The translations under genes were made by a program, and so were the position numbers. A stretch of DNA of 64,000 nucleotides, taken from Oncomelania hupensis. Taxonomy: Eukaryota; Mollusca; Gastropoda; Littorinimorpha; Pomatiopsidae. Shown here in pieces: positions 11,200-22,277 of this stretch. Where the stretch lies: assembly GCA_036898135.1 (NCBI GenBank), contig CM072516.1, positions 23,508,244-23,572,243 on the forward strand, read 5' to 3'. Numbering within the stretch: position 1 is the stretch's first letter; every line of letters begins with the position of its first letter. The notes under the pieces are model-generated. The model saw only the letters and a list, made by a program, of their open reading frames with translations, made no database searches and was not told the DNA's origin.

Positions 11200-11966
11200 T
11201 AATAGTTTATAGGAATGTATAACAAAACCAACGTCAAAAAAAACCAGCAGCTCACTCAACGAGAACCTTTGTTGCTCTCGTTGTTGTTTATTTATTATTT
11301 TGTTTAACCTCAATTCAATATCATTGAAATTTAATTCAACAATTAAGTTCATATCCTTAATTCATTAAATTCAGTCAAATGCCATTCAATTCAACTGAAA
11401 TCTGTTAAATCGTGTACTTATTCACTTAGGCCATATGTGATTTTAGCCCGAAAGCTCTATCCGATGCTAACATAATTATGGCTATTGACTTATTATATGT
11501 AAACAAAATCTTACATTACAACCAACCTTTTGTACTGTACTGAATAATGAAAACTGTAGCTGAAGTCCTCAAGAATCTTATTAACAAAGAACCGTACTAC
11601 TAGGATGTCTTTCAGTTAAAGGCCACACACTCTGGGCAATTAAAATTGTCATGATAAATCACAACTTCACGCTTCCAAGAGGTGGGATAACTTGTAAGAC
11701 TGCGCTCGCGTAGCCAACCTAACTACCAGTGAAACGTAAGCAGCTAGACAAGAGAGGTCTAAACAGAGAATGAAAGAACAAGAAGTGCCAGGGGCGCCAA
11801 AAATGCCGCTCTGTTCTATTCCAACACAATGGAAAGTGCAGCACCGAGGGCTTACGTTGTGAGGGCGAGATCGACCAGCTGTTTACCTATTTATAACTCG
11901 AGCACGTGCAGCAGGTTGCTAACACATCGCAACCTATTGAAGCCGGTGTCACGTCCTCCAAGTTCC
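11200..11966. other. No gene seen
   Basis: AT-rich first half, more balanced second half. No domain, RNA or transposon end supported. Confidence 0.35.
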
Positions 11967-12600
11967 GGGTCTCCTAGTTTATCTGGGCGCCTTTGCGCAT
12001 GCGCCAGTTTATGTCGGGCCGGCTTTTCACGATGTTCTTAGGCGTCGTAACCCTAACCCTAACCCAAACCCTAACCCTAAACACTAACCCAAACCCTAAC
12101 TCTAACCCAAACCCTAACCCTAACCCTAATCCTTACTAAGACTACGACAGCACTGTGCGCATGCGCCGAATTTTGTAACGCGTCGATCAATCAGAATGCT
12201 CCCAGTCGCTCCCAGCCCAGCTAAGATACTAGGAACTGTGGCGATGTCACACCGGTGTAACATCGCAGCTGGACCTTATTTTTGGCCGGGCGCCTTTGCG
12301 CATGCGCAAGGTCAAGTCGGACCGGCCTTTTCACGACGTTCTTAGGCGTCGTAACCCTAACCCTAATCCTTACTAAGACTACGATAGCACTGTGCGCATG
12401 CGTCGAATTTTGTAATGTGTGGACCAATCAGAATGCTCCCAGCCAAAAATAAGATACTAGGAACTTTGAGGAAGTCACACCAATGTAACATCGCAGCTAG
12501 ACCGAGTATCTTATTTGGTCGGGCGCCTTTGCACTTAGGCCAGGTCAAGTCGGACAGGCCTATTCACGATGTTTTTAGGCGTCGTAACCCTAACTCTAAT
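11967..12600 (+). repeat. Tandem ~240-300-bp units carrying telomere-like repeats
   Basis: Three partial units each contain a GGGCGCCTTTGC block (about 11984, 12288 and 12524), then TTCACGA.GTT.TTAGGCGTCGT, then CCCTAA-type repeats, then TCCTTACTAAGACTAC. In the first unit the telomere-like run is longest (12049-12131, with variants such as CCCAAAC and CTCTAAC). In the other two it is reduced to two or three hexamers. Each unit also contains a near-palindrome around GATGTCACACCGGTGTAACATC. This is an interstitial repeat family and not a chromosome end, since host genes follow downstream. Confidence 0.8.
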
Positions 12601-12750
12601 CCTTACTAAGACTACTAAGATACTCGGCCGTTTGACGATGTCACACCGGGTGCATTGCCAGACTTTCACCGATATATTTAATAGCAGCCACACGTCATTC
12701 TTCTATCTTTACCAGTTGGCCCGAAGGATCATTCGTTTTTTGTCATTCTT

Positions 12751-12751
12751 G

Positions 12752-12840
<89 letters not shown>
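12751..12840 (+). repeat. (AAT)n microsatellite
   Basis: About 30 AAT trinucleotides. Confidence 0.95.
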
Positions 12841-12841
<1 letters not shown>

Positions 12842-13204
12842 CAATTCTAATTCTTGTAGTAGTAATTTAATATTTATGATCAGCAAACCATGCCCATTCA
12901 TCATTAGCAGTCAATAGAAAAGATGTGGAAAGAATGAACTTAATTTGGATTTGGGGTACAGTTTGCTAACACCAGACATTGTATAAGGGGGAGATCGATT
13001 CCTTATAAAATCTCCTGTAACACCAACAGTTCTCAGTCTGACACTAACAAGAAGCAAGAGTGCGTGTAAAGGGAAATAACTCATATGACTTCAGTTGACG
13101 AAAAAAACTATCAGTTCAAACACTGCCTCCCTTAGACATTAATTCGGCGGGTGCGTGTGCATGCGTGTGCGTGTGTGGGCATGGGGATGGATGTGGTTTT
13201 ACTG

Positions 13205-13245
<41 letters not shown>

Positions 13246-13524
13246 TGTACATTAGATTTCGTGATTAAAGCTTGTCGGTGATATAGTATATACGCATGTC
13301 CATTTTTGATTCTTGACATGTCCATGGTGATTGTGTTCAATGTTGCAACTGTCTCTGTAAGAGCTTTAAATTGAAATCTTAAAAGGTGTTGTGTGGAATG
13401 TTCATGTGTGTGTGACTGTCTACCAACATCGGAGCAATGTCCATATACAGGTGTACAATGTATGTTGTCATTTGGCTGAATAGCCTACATTCTGTATTCT
13501 GTATTCTGTATCTGCACACAGAAA
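12841..13524. other. No gene seen; (GT)n at 13205-13241
   Basis: AT-rich sequence. A GT microsatellite of about 18 units lies at 13205-13241 and a short TTCTGTA repeat at 13490-13511. Confidence 0.5.
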
Positions 13525-14097
13525 GTCCTTAGACCTCTTCAGCAAGTCCAAAACTCTGCAGCTAAACTCATCTTCAAAGCACGGAAATCACAACATTGCA
13601 CGCATCTCTTTCAAGAGCTACACTGGCTCCAAATTGAACAACGAATTAAATATAAAACCTCATGTCTCTGCTACCACATCATCTCTGGAACTGCTCCTAG
13701 CTATCTTTCTGAACTTTTGACTGTCTATGTTCCTTCTCGGTCTCTCCGCTCCTCTGCAGATGAAAGGATGTTCCGTGAACCAGAATACCACAGTGTGAGA
13801 CACGGTGGTAGAGCTTTCAGTTTCTTCTCCGTTCAGACCTGGAACTCGCTACCTCGGTCCGTCCGTCACAGTCCTTCACTAGCGTCTTTTAAAACGAACT
13901 TGAAGACGCATCTTTTTAGAGAGGCATTTTCTTAGGCGCCATGAGTGAGTGTTGTTAGTTATTTTTGGTGTTGAGATGTATATGTGGTTGCGTGTTATTG
14001 ACCAATGTACGCATGTTGTGTTTATATTTGTTTGTGTAAAGCGCTTTGTGATTTTGGAAAGCGCTGTATAAATTGCCTGTTATTATTATATTATTAT
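13525..14097 (+). pseudogene. CR1/L2-like LINE 3' end with (ATT)n tail
   Basis: The open frame 13525-13935 encodes the C-terminus of a CR1/L2/Rex1-type LINE polyprotein: QVQNSAAKLIF, LHWLQIEQRIKYK, GTAPSYLSELL, PSRSLRSSADE, WNSLPRSVRHSPSLASFK and a terminal KTHLFREAFS. The 5' part, including the polymerase core, is missing, as expected of 5'-truncated LINE insertions. The 3' UTR (13936-14097) ends GCGCTTTGTGATTTTGGAAA...GCCTGTTATTATT. The same coding tail and UTR occur in the nested insertion at 37011-37271, showing they are one family. Confidence 0.8.
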
Positions 14098-14316
14098 TCA
14101 CTTTATTCTTTGGTCATTCACACCACTTGTTCAACGTTTGAGAGAACTTTAAGCAAAGACTATATCATCATCAGTGGTTTAGTTTGGTTAACAAGTTTCA
14201 GATTATGAGTGGAGTTTGATGCGGTATGGAAATAACTTATTTGAAACTTTGTACAGTATACTTCCTTCTAAGAAGAGGGAGGTGTATAGGAAGTTGCTTC
14301 CCTTTGACCGTATCTG

Positions 14317-14382
<66 letters not shown>
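14317..14382 (+). repeat. (GA)n microsatellite
   Basis: About 32 GA dinucleotides. It forms a potential inverted pair with the (CT)n tract that starts about 100 bp downstream. Confidence 0.95.
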
Positions 14383-14385
<3 letters not shown>

Positions 14386-14477
14386 TACCATTGCTCGAGA
14401 GTTGGTGAATGACCTCCCTTCCCCTCTGTTCCTTGGTATGCATATGGGCCCAAGGCCGTGAAATGCATTAAAATCTG

Positions 14478-14479
<2 letters not shown>

Positions 14480-14561
<82 letters not shown>
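14480..14561 (+). repeat. (CT)n microsatellite
   Basis: About 40 CT dinucleotides, complementary to the preceding (GA)n tract. Confidence 0.95.
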
Positions 14562-14564
<3 letters not shown>

Positions 14565-14599
14565 CTTACTAGAATAAAATATGGGAGGCGAGATATAGC

Positions 14600-14700
14600 A
14601 AATGCGCGCGCACTTGCGAGCGCATTTGCGCGCGTAAATGCGAGCGCACTTGCGAGCGCATTTGCGCGCGTAAATGCGAGCGCACTTGCGAGCGCGGTTG
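14600..14700 (+). repeat. 36-bp GC-rich tandem repeat
   Basis: Nearly three copies of a 36-bp unit built from AAATGCGAGCGCACTTGCGA and GCGCATTTGCGCGCGT. The same words form the loop region of the large palindrome centred at 15019, so the array and the palindrome are probably parts of one foldback element. Outer words TATGGGAGG (14580) and CCTCCCATA (15208) are mutually inverted. Confidence 0.8.
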
Positions 14701-14827
14701 CTACGCCCGTTGCTATGAGGGTTTTGCTGAAAACTGTCAACGGAAAGGAACTGAAAAATGAACAAAGCGCAGACGCCAAAGATTAAAGAAGGAAAAAAAT
14801 AGATCTAGCGTACATTTTGTAGTGGTT

Positions 14828-15210
14828 GGGCGCGGCTTTGTCACTGAGTAGCCTATAATAATATCATATGTGAGTTTATAGATTGATGTTAATAATAAAT
14901 GCAAGAAATATTTAATTTGTGCACGTCTCAAATTCTTTCACAGACACATTCTTTTCCGGGTATAATTTTTACGTGTATGGAGCGGAATATAGCAAATGCG
15001 AGCATTTACGCGCGCAAATGCGCTCGCAAGTGCGCTCGCATTTGCTATATTCCGCTCCATACACGTAAAAATTATACCCGGAAAAGAATGTGTCTGTGAA
15101 AGAATTTGAGACGTGCACAAATTAAATATTTCTTGCATTTATTATTAACATCAATCTATAAACTCACATATGATATTATTATAGGCTACTCAGTGACAAA
15201 GCCGCGCCCT
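14828..15210. repeat. Large near-perfect palindrome, ~177-bp arms
   Basis: The left arm (14828-15003) and right arm (15034-15210) are essentially identical in inverted orientation around a ~30-nt GC-rich spacer. The arms include GGGCGCGGCTTTGTCACTGA at the outside and AGCAAATGCGAGC at the inside. Short open frames on both strands (14899-15099 plus, 14938-15138 minus) share most residues only because of the symmetry. I read this as a foldback transposon or a recent inverted duplication. Confidence 0.9.
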
Positions 15211-15596
15211 CCCATAATAAAAGGGTATTATCAGGATATTATAAGGGTATTATTAAACTAGGGTGGCGCGGCAGATGCCTAAATTGGCAGGTCACTGTCT
15301 TTGTCCAGTCCGTTAAGAAGGAACTGCAATACTTCTCACTAAAGAAGTCGGCTTGAGGGATACAAAATTCTCATAGCGTCAAAGTGTATTACTAATAGCT
15401 ATGTACATGTACTTGATGAAACGCCAAGTTTCTTGTTATTCTAGTATTGCTCACCGTTGCAATGAACGTTCTTCAGCGCGAAAACATCCTCTTTTTGGAA
15501 ATTACGGGAAATAAATATAGATTTGTTGTTTTTTTTAAATTTTATTTTGCGGTTAGTGTTAAGATTCTTTTTTTTTAAACATTGGACTAAATCATA
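15211..15596. other. No gene seen
   Basis: No coding or transposon signal recognised. A short GGGTATTAT direct repeat lies at 15222-15255. Confidence 0.35.
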
Positions 15597-16268
15597 CCTC
15601 CACCTGTGTACATCCGCTGTACGTATAATGTACTCGTATATTGGTTTCTGTTGGTTCTGTCCTTTCGTGTGTGTGTGTCACACTAGACCACAGGCACAAA
15701 GTTTGCTGCCCTATTAAGCCAGAGTAACGCTTATTCTGTGTGTGTGTGTGTGTATGTGTGTGCGTGTGTGTGTGTTTGTGGGTGTGTGTGTATTTGTGGG
15801 GGGGGGGGGGGTGTTTGTGTGTGTGTATGTGATAATGTAATTTGTAATATCTCAATGAAGGCCCCGTGATCACATAAACTTCAGCGTCACAGGTACTTTT
15901 CAATTACACACTGAGTGTGCCCCACTGAAAAACCTCCACCTGTGTACATCCGCTGTACGTATAATGTACTCGTATATTGGTTTCTGTTGGTTCTGTCCTT
16001 TCGTGTGTGTGTGTCACACTAGACCACAGGCACAAAGTTTGCTGCCCTATTAAGCCAGAGTAACGCTTATTCTGTGTGTGTGTGTGTGTATGTGTGTGCG
16101 TGTGTGTGTGTTTGTGGGTGTGTGTGTATTTGTGGGGGGGGGGGGGGTGTTTGTGTGTGTGTATGTGATAATGTAATTTGTAATATCTCAATGAAGGCCC
16201 CGTGATCACATAAACTTCAGCGTCACAGGTACTTTTCAATTACACACTGAGTGTGCCCCACTGAAAAA
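15597..16268 (+). repeat. Perfect 336-bp tandem duplication
   Basis: Two consecutive 336-bp copies (15597-15932 and 15933-16268) appear identical, including an internal (GT)n tract and a poly(G) run. Both start CCTCCACCTGTGTACATCCG and end CCCACTGAAAAA. Such perfect identity across a slippage-prone tract means either a very recent duplication or an assembly error. The identical minus-strand open frames are not supported as genes. Confidence 0.95.
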
Positions 16269-16270
16269 GG

Positions 16271-16294
16271 GGCGCCCCCCCCCCCCCCCCCCCG
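16271..16294 (+). repeat. Poly(C) tract
   Basis: About 20 consecutive C directly after the duplicated unit. Confidence 0.85.
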
Positions 16295-17353
16295 CCTTCC
16301 TCCTTACCTCCACCCCCTTCCCAAAAAAAAAAAATAAATAAATAAACAAACTCTAAAAATTACGGTTTTGATATAATAGCTTCAAGGTTGAGTCTAAAGA
16401 AACTAGCACTACAGTGTGAATAGTATAGGCACAGTTGCTGTGTTTACATAGCAAGGAAGGCGCCTACAATTCAAAACTTGATGGTCGACGAATAACAATT
16501 ACCCGTTATACATGTATAATCTTTTATTTGAAATTGACAACAATGCACTTCTTTTTCTTGTAAGTAAATTTGTGGGGTGGTTCTTAAACTTAAGAAGTTT
16601 ATCCGTACAGATTATGTTAGTTTGATGAATAAAAAAAATTGATACAACAAAAACTTAAGAAGAAGAAAAAGAAGAAGAATAGTAGGCCCTAATTGTACAA
16701 TAGAAATACTGCTTTCTGAAAATGTTGTACAAGTTTGGAATAGACCGCCCTAACCGTGACGTCAAAACTATTCTTACGGATTATAGACGTAGAATCGTGA
16801 CGTATTTCCGTCGTCTTTGAGCGCTGGGTCTTCCAGCTTCTTTCCTTGCAGAACTTGCACGGTGCTCGTGTTACCGAGGTCTCAAAAAAATGTTGATCAT
16901 CCCGATCGCACTGGACAGAATCCGCATGGTTTAACCGTTGACTGACCCCATCTACTGTTCTTTCGAACCGTAAGTCTCTTTAGTATAGTTCACAGGTCTC
17001 TAGACTCTCAGTATGGTTTCACCATCCTGTCTCTGAATATGAATCTAAAAATTACGTCGCGTCGAAGCAACCTGTAATAATGTGGTTTCACTGCAGTACT
17101 AATCTAGACTGCTGCCAGAAAAAAAAAAAGCCTTAATTGTTGAATCATCTGTACTCAATTTGGAGGGTTTAGGACGTATAGTACAAAAATAGTTACTAGC
17201 CTACATGTAGAACTATAATATCTAGTAAATACCGTTACTTTGTCATTAGCGTTTTTCTCCATAGGGGAGGGGGGGAGGGGCATTACACTCATAAAGTGTA
17301 ACCTTGAAAACAAAGCAGTAAATAGTGTAGGTCGATCATACGTAGTCATTAAA
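16295..17353. other. No gene seen
   Basis: No exon of the downstream P450 could be found here, so the stretch is 5' intergenic sequence. Two TGACGT-containing words (16758-16763, 16798-16803) resemble cAMP-response-element cores, but at this length that may be chance. Confidence 0.35.
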
Positions 17354-17759
17354 ATTACACGTTGAAAGTGGATCCTCTCTAGCAAAGCGGTAGACAGCGT
17401 ATCTATTTTTCAAACGGTTTATTCTCAAACCGCGCAAGAACGAACTCATAATATCTTCATTTAGATTTTTTTTTTTTTTTAAGTCTATGAAGGGGAAGAA
17501 ATTAATATAGGGCTATAAGCAGAACTTTGAGCTATCATAGGTCTATATCGTTTCGATCAAAGGGAAGATTACGTGTTCGTTCTTATGCGATTTGAGAATA
17601 AATCGTTTGAGCGGCGGATTTGTTTCAATGAAACACAAAATGATCCCACCCTTCTTTATCGCAGGCATAGGCGCTTGCGTGTACAGAGACAAGCGCCTGT
17701 GTTCTCTATCTATCTACCGCTTTATTAGCGAGGTTGACTTTCAATATAACGTGTATAAT
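17354..17759. mobile_element. Foldback/TIR element
   Basis: Complementary arms: ATTACACGTTGAAAGT...CTAGCAAAGCGGTAGA (17354-17394) pairs with the 17712-17759 end, and CAAACGGTTTATTCTCAAAC (17411-17430) pairs with the segment at about 17590-17615. The right arm carries an extra ~43-bp hairpin at 17660-17702 (GCAGGCATAGGCGCTTGCG...ACAAGCGCCTGTG). A third, isolated copy of the terminal motif lies at 17877-17915, about 120 bp before the P450 start codon. No clear target duplication was seen. Confidence 0.65.
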
Positions 17760-17782
17760 GTCTGTCTATGATTGACCTTTAT

Positions 17783-17858
17783 AGGACGTGGTCCTCATTC
17801 GGCTCTTTGCAGTCCGCTGGAACCTATAAACAACAATGACTAACTAACTAACTAACCT
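17783..17858 (+). repeat. Solo LINE/SINE-type 3' tail with (ACTA)n
   Basis: Contains TTCGGCTCTTTGCAGTCCGC followed by TGGAACCTATAAACAA and an ACTA repeat. The same tail variant ends the SINE-like copy at 35.8 kb and is duplicated at 28.2-28.4 kb. Confidence 0.6.
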
Positions 17859-18037
17859 ACATAGGCCTGTACGGTATTTACCGCTTTGCTTTCAAGGATC
17901 CACTTTCAGCGTGGTCCATCTAACCACCAGCAGCACACACATCCATCTACCCAGTCAAAAAATCAAACTAACGAGTCAAAAGGGACACAGTATGTTCCAC
18001 TGCTGTGCAGGCTGCGCGTGGGGCGGCAGGTTGCAGG

Positions 18038-18962
18038 ATGGGTCTCAGGCAGTCGGTATCGTGCTTGGATCAGCAGCTGGACCAGCAGCAGCAATGGCTT
18101 GTGGGCGGCGTGCTTAGTCTCTCCTTCCTCTGGTATCTGTCCACTCGTACCCCCCATGACCTTCCGCCATGCCCAGGCCGGGGACTTCCTTTCATTGGTA
18201 AGTAGCCTAAGCGAAACATGCTGTCTGTGGCCAGCTTGGTGAGGTCATCCTGTCAGCCTTTCATCCTGTCCTTTCATTTATCAGTCGGTCTCTCATTTGG
18301 TGTTCAGTCACGCCTATAACTCTCCTGAGAACAAATACGTAACCAGTCGCTTAGTCAGTCAATACAGTAAGTAGTCATTAATTTATCCGGTCAACATATC
18401 TTTCAACCGTGCAGTGGGTACTAATCTTCGGTCATTCGTTCAAGTACCCAGTCAATCTGCCAGTATTCCAGCCAACCAGTCAGTCAGACAACACATCTGG
18501 AGAAATCAAGATGACAAAGCTTTAATTAACATCGCGGTGTCTTGGCGCCACACTGTACTATATCCAAGTACCCACACGGGTTGGTCATGCTCTGCCTTTG
18601 CTGCCTGTTATATGTATAGGTCATATGTACCAAGTGGAGAAGGACCCCAGGTTCCAGTTTAAATTTTGGCGGAAGCGTCTGGGAGACGTGTTTAGTCTGT
18701 ACATGGGACCCAGGCTTGTGGTGGTGCTCAACGGGATGCCTTCCATTACAGAGGCCATCGTCTTCAACCAAAAGGTCTTCTCAGACAGACCCCATCCTGC
18801 AAGACGTTTCAGACACGAAAGCAGCTCGAGTGGACAAGGTAGGTGCTGTGTGGAAGAGTATTCACAACAATTGAGCGCGCTTGTTTTTCTGTATATTGGC
18901 ACAGATCGCCGCACGTTTTGAGCTTTACTGAAGAAAACGTTGTTGTTGTTGTTGTTGTTAGA

Positions 18963-19019
<57 letters not shown>

Positions 19020-22000
19020 AAGACTGAAATAGTGCGAGGAAGCCCAGAAGTCGTACACATTTAAAAACAAAATTACCGAACTGCTCTTGTGCCGTAGAAT
19101 TATTCTTATTGGATAGCATCTACTGAATTGCTGCTTTAATATAAATAACCTTCTTGTTAGGCAGTGTTTCATAACAAAGTTGTCGAAGCGGCATAAAGTG
19201 GTTGGGAGTTTGAACTGGTTAAACAAATCCCGAAAATGGCGTTGAGCTGTGTGAGCACAGTTGATCTTATCTGTTTTAAGTGTCTCGTAGTTGTAGCAGT
19301 TCCGTGAGAGATATGCCAAACTATTCTCTGTGTAAAGGTCTGATGAGCAGTTCTGGCAAGGAATGGCTGGAGCAGCGCACCGCTACCCAGTCCATCTTGC
19401 GACAAATGAGCATGCTGAGCAACAACATTGTCGGTGACAAGATCCAGGCAGAGGCCGACAAGTTGGTTCAGACCCTGTACGAACGGAGGGATGGTTTCCC
19501 CTTTGACCTTCGACCTCTGACCCAGTCGACCGTCACCAACATGCTTTGGTCCATTATCTTTGGACAGCCGGAGGATCCTGATAACACCTTCTTCAGTTTC
19601 TTCAAGGATGCCTTGCACCAGCACTTCCAGCAGGTCTCAGGTGAGCTTTAGCCGCTCACCGACACCATTCCGCCTAAATAATAAACAAACAACGACACCC
19701 CTCCCCCTCCACCTTTCCCGCCCAATCCCACCTCCATCTCCTCCCCTACGCTAGTTCCTTTGTTTATCGTAACTCAGCAGTCGTGCTGAACGACTGTTGC
19801 AGAATCATCCAGCATAATCCACTTTTTGCCGTCGCTGTGCACTAATCCCCCTGATGTTTCGTTGCTGAAGAGGCCTGAAGCGGTGATACAAACTCTTAAG
19901 GCCCTCAGGACGTACATTGCGGAAAAATTGTCAGCAGCTCTTCACAACGATCCCAGCAGGACTCACAGGTATGCTAAAGTGGGGATTTGGGAAAGGAGAT
20001 CGAGAATAATGCAACAGGTTTGTTGATGTAGAGAAGAGAACACACACACACATACACACACGCACACACAGAGTTGTTAATGAGTTTAATTTGACCTGAG
20101 ATCAATAGGGGTATGGATCCGAGATTCAAAGGAAGGGGGCAACACACACACCCACACACACACCCACCCACACACACAAACACATACACAGAGTTGATAA
20201 TGGGTTCAATTGGACCTGAGATCAATAGGGGTGTGGATCCAAGACCCAAAGGAAGGGGGCAGCTATGTCAGTGGTTGATCCGAGACACGCCACCGTGTAA
20301 TGAAGTGTGTAGGTCATCTTCCTCTCGGTGAAATCCTCAGACTTGCTGCGTTTAAGTAACCGTTAGTTTCAGAGCGTTAGCAATCTGTTGGTTAAAATTG
20401 TAAAGATCTTTGGTTTACACAGCACATAATCTAGGACTACTAATCACGAGAAGTTTATTTTACAGTTTTATTGGGGCGTATGTGGAGAAATCGGAGGAAT
20501 TAGAGGAGTCCCAGAGCAATTTCTTGACTAAAATTGACATGGAGTCCTCGTCTAGTAATTGGAAGTTTGATCCCTCTGATTCGGAAAACCCGCTGAACGG
20601 TAAGAACGCATCATCTGTAAAATGTTTATGACTGAAAACATACTGTTAATAAAATCATTGCCTCTTGTGTGTTCGCAGCGCATGATGCAGCTTTGATGAT
20701 GAATTTGGTGATGATAGTAAATGCGACAGAATATCGAGACTACTACTACTACAAGGAACGCCAATATAGTCACTACTAAATTCCTTTGCCTATTAAACAC
20801 AATTCCAGAATAAATTTGTATAGGCTTTACCTTTAAAAATGGCTGTAACTCGCTTTAATTTAATCTACATTGTTTGCGCAAGAAAAAAACGAAAAAAAGA
20901 AAAAAAAAACTACACAAAACAATGCCCGGAGCACAGCCTTTAAATTTGTTTCTTTACTTTTAGAGATCAACCTGCGCAGAGTGGTGTTTGATATGTTCAT
21001 CGGCGGAGCCGAATCCACGACCATCATTTTGCAGTGGCTGGTGCTTATATTTTTGCATTACCCGGAGCTTCAAGAAAGGTAGGAAGAGAGGTGGAATTCT
21101 TCATAAAGGAGTCAAAGAAAGACAGAAAATTTGACGATTTTCCGGTTCTAAATACGGCCATGTCGGTGTTTGTGTTGCGTGTGTAAGGAAAATAATGGCG
21201 TCTGTGAGAGAATAATATTGTAATTGTCAGGTGCCTCCTAGAGAATAACTGTGTGGTATCAGGTGCTACATAGACATCATCAGAGCGACGGGAGGTCGAA
21301 CGGCTACGATGGCTGACCGGGACGAAATGGTGTACGTGCAGGCCACTATCATGGAGGCCTTACGCTACTGCGACATCCTGCCCTTGGGCGTGCCTCACGG
21401 ACTGACCGCCAAGACCATGTTCCGAGACTACGCGCTTCCCAAGGTTCAGGCGGCTTCTGACATTATCTGTTTCTTTATGTGCTGTTGCTGCTGCTGCTGA
21501 CGATGATGGTGAATATGATGGCTGTGATCTTTATGCTACTATGGTCCATGCTCAGCGCTGTGGATTTGTCTTGTTGCATTTGTTGGTTTGTTCCCCTTGC
21601 TTATTTGTTTATTTATTTTTTTGTTTGTTTCCATGTAGGAAAGCACAATAGCCGTAAACTTGAATTCAGTTCTGAAGGATTATAGGATTTGGGGAGATCC
21701 TGACCGGTTCCGACCAGAGAGGTTCATAAATCTGGAGGGCAAACTGGAGCAACCCCCCGAATTTATCCCTTTCGGATTAGGTGAGTAAGAGGGTGTTAAC
21801 AGTTCTTAAATTAATAAAATTGTACTTCGCGTAACAAATACTTTTGATCCAGTTAGCAACCTGCAGGCATGTCTAAGTTTCTGTCCAAAATGAATGCTAC
21901 TACTTACCTTCATCAGCGAAATCCGAAGTTACCAATGAATATTTTGCAGGTAAACGGGCGTGCGTTGGTTCTAACGTAGCGCAGGCGGCGCTGTTTTTGT

Positions 22001-22143
22001 GCACGTGCAGCCTGGTTCAACGGTACCGCTTTATACCAGAAAAATTTTACTATGCTCCTGCCTTGCATGGCCAACAAGGGGTCTTCAACAATCCCCCAGA
22101 CTTCAAGCTTCGCGTCATACCCAGGGACACGCCCATAAACTGA
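18038..22143 (+). CDS. CYP2-clan cytochrome P450, nine exons, 537 aa
   Basis: Exons: 18038-18197, 18620-18838, 19338-19640, 19803-19968, 20466-20599, 20964-21078, 21263-21443, 21639-21780, 21950-22143. All junctions are GT-AG and in phase; the total of 1614 nt is exactly 538 codons. The family are ER-anchored heme monooxygenases that oxidise lipophilic substrates. Visible landmarks: an N-terminal membrane anchor at about residues 21-37, the hinge LPPCPGRGLPFIG, the C-helix W-L-E-Q-R, the I-helix GGAESTT (usual AGTETT, so Ser replaces the catalytic-pair Thr), the K-helix EALR, the PERF motif FRPERF, and the heme ligand loop FGLGKRACVG. After the heme Cys the usual GE-x-LAR is GSNVAQ, which is divergent. 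The intron-7 donor (AAG|GTTCAG) is weak but aligns correctly with the paralogue. The gene converges on a related P450 at 25.4-35.2 kb. Substrate and CYP subfamily cannot be told. Confidence 0.88.
18961..19020 (+). repeat. (ATT)n microsatellite in P450 intron 2
   Basis: About 19 ATT units, preceded by a (GTT)n run at 18941-18959. The poly-Ile and poly-Asn frames across it are artefacts. Confidence 0.95.
20041..20262 (+). repeat. 120-bp tandem duplication in P450 intron 4
   Basis: GAGTTG.TAATG.GTT.AAT recurs at 20071 and 20191, each preceded by a CA-rich tract and followed by GACCTGAGATCAATAGGGGT. Two diverged copies in all. Confidence 0.75.
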
Positions 22144-22271
22144 CAGTCCAGCTAAACAATTCAACAATTGTGAACACAAGAACCATTTGTACGTTTAAAA
22201 TGACCAAATTTACTGAAGAAAGGAATCGGCAATGGGGCCTCAGAGGAAAACGCAGGCTGTAAGTCGCGTGA

Positions 22272-22277
22272 AATAAA
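22272..22277 (+). promoter_or_regulatory. Putative polyadenylation signal of the plus-strand P450
   Basis: AATAAA 129 nt after the stop codon, the first such hexamer downstream. Confidence 0.55.

Noticed and set aside
10983..11222. Pair of similar open frames on opposite strands
   Set aside because: Explained by the palindrome; the similarity is a consequence of the symmetry.
12049..12131. Chromosome end suggested by CCCTAA repeats
   Set aside because: The run is short, degenerate and repeated within a tandem unit, and genes and repeats continue on both sides.
15592..16239. Identical minus-strand open frames in tandem, possible duplicated gene
   Set aside because: They consist largely of His-Thr strings from (GT)n and sit within a non-coding tandem duplication.
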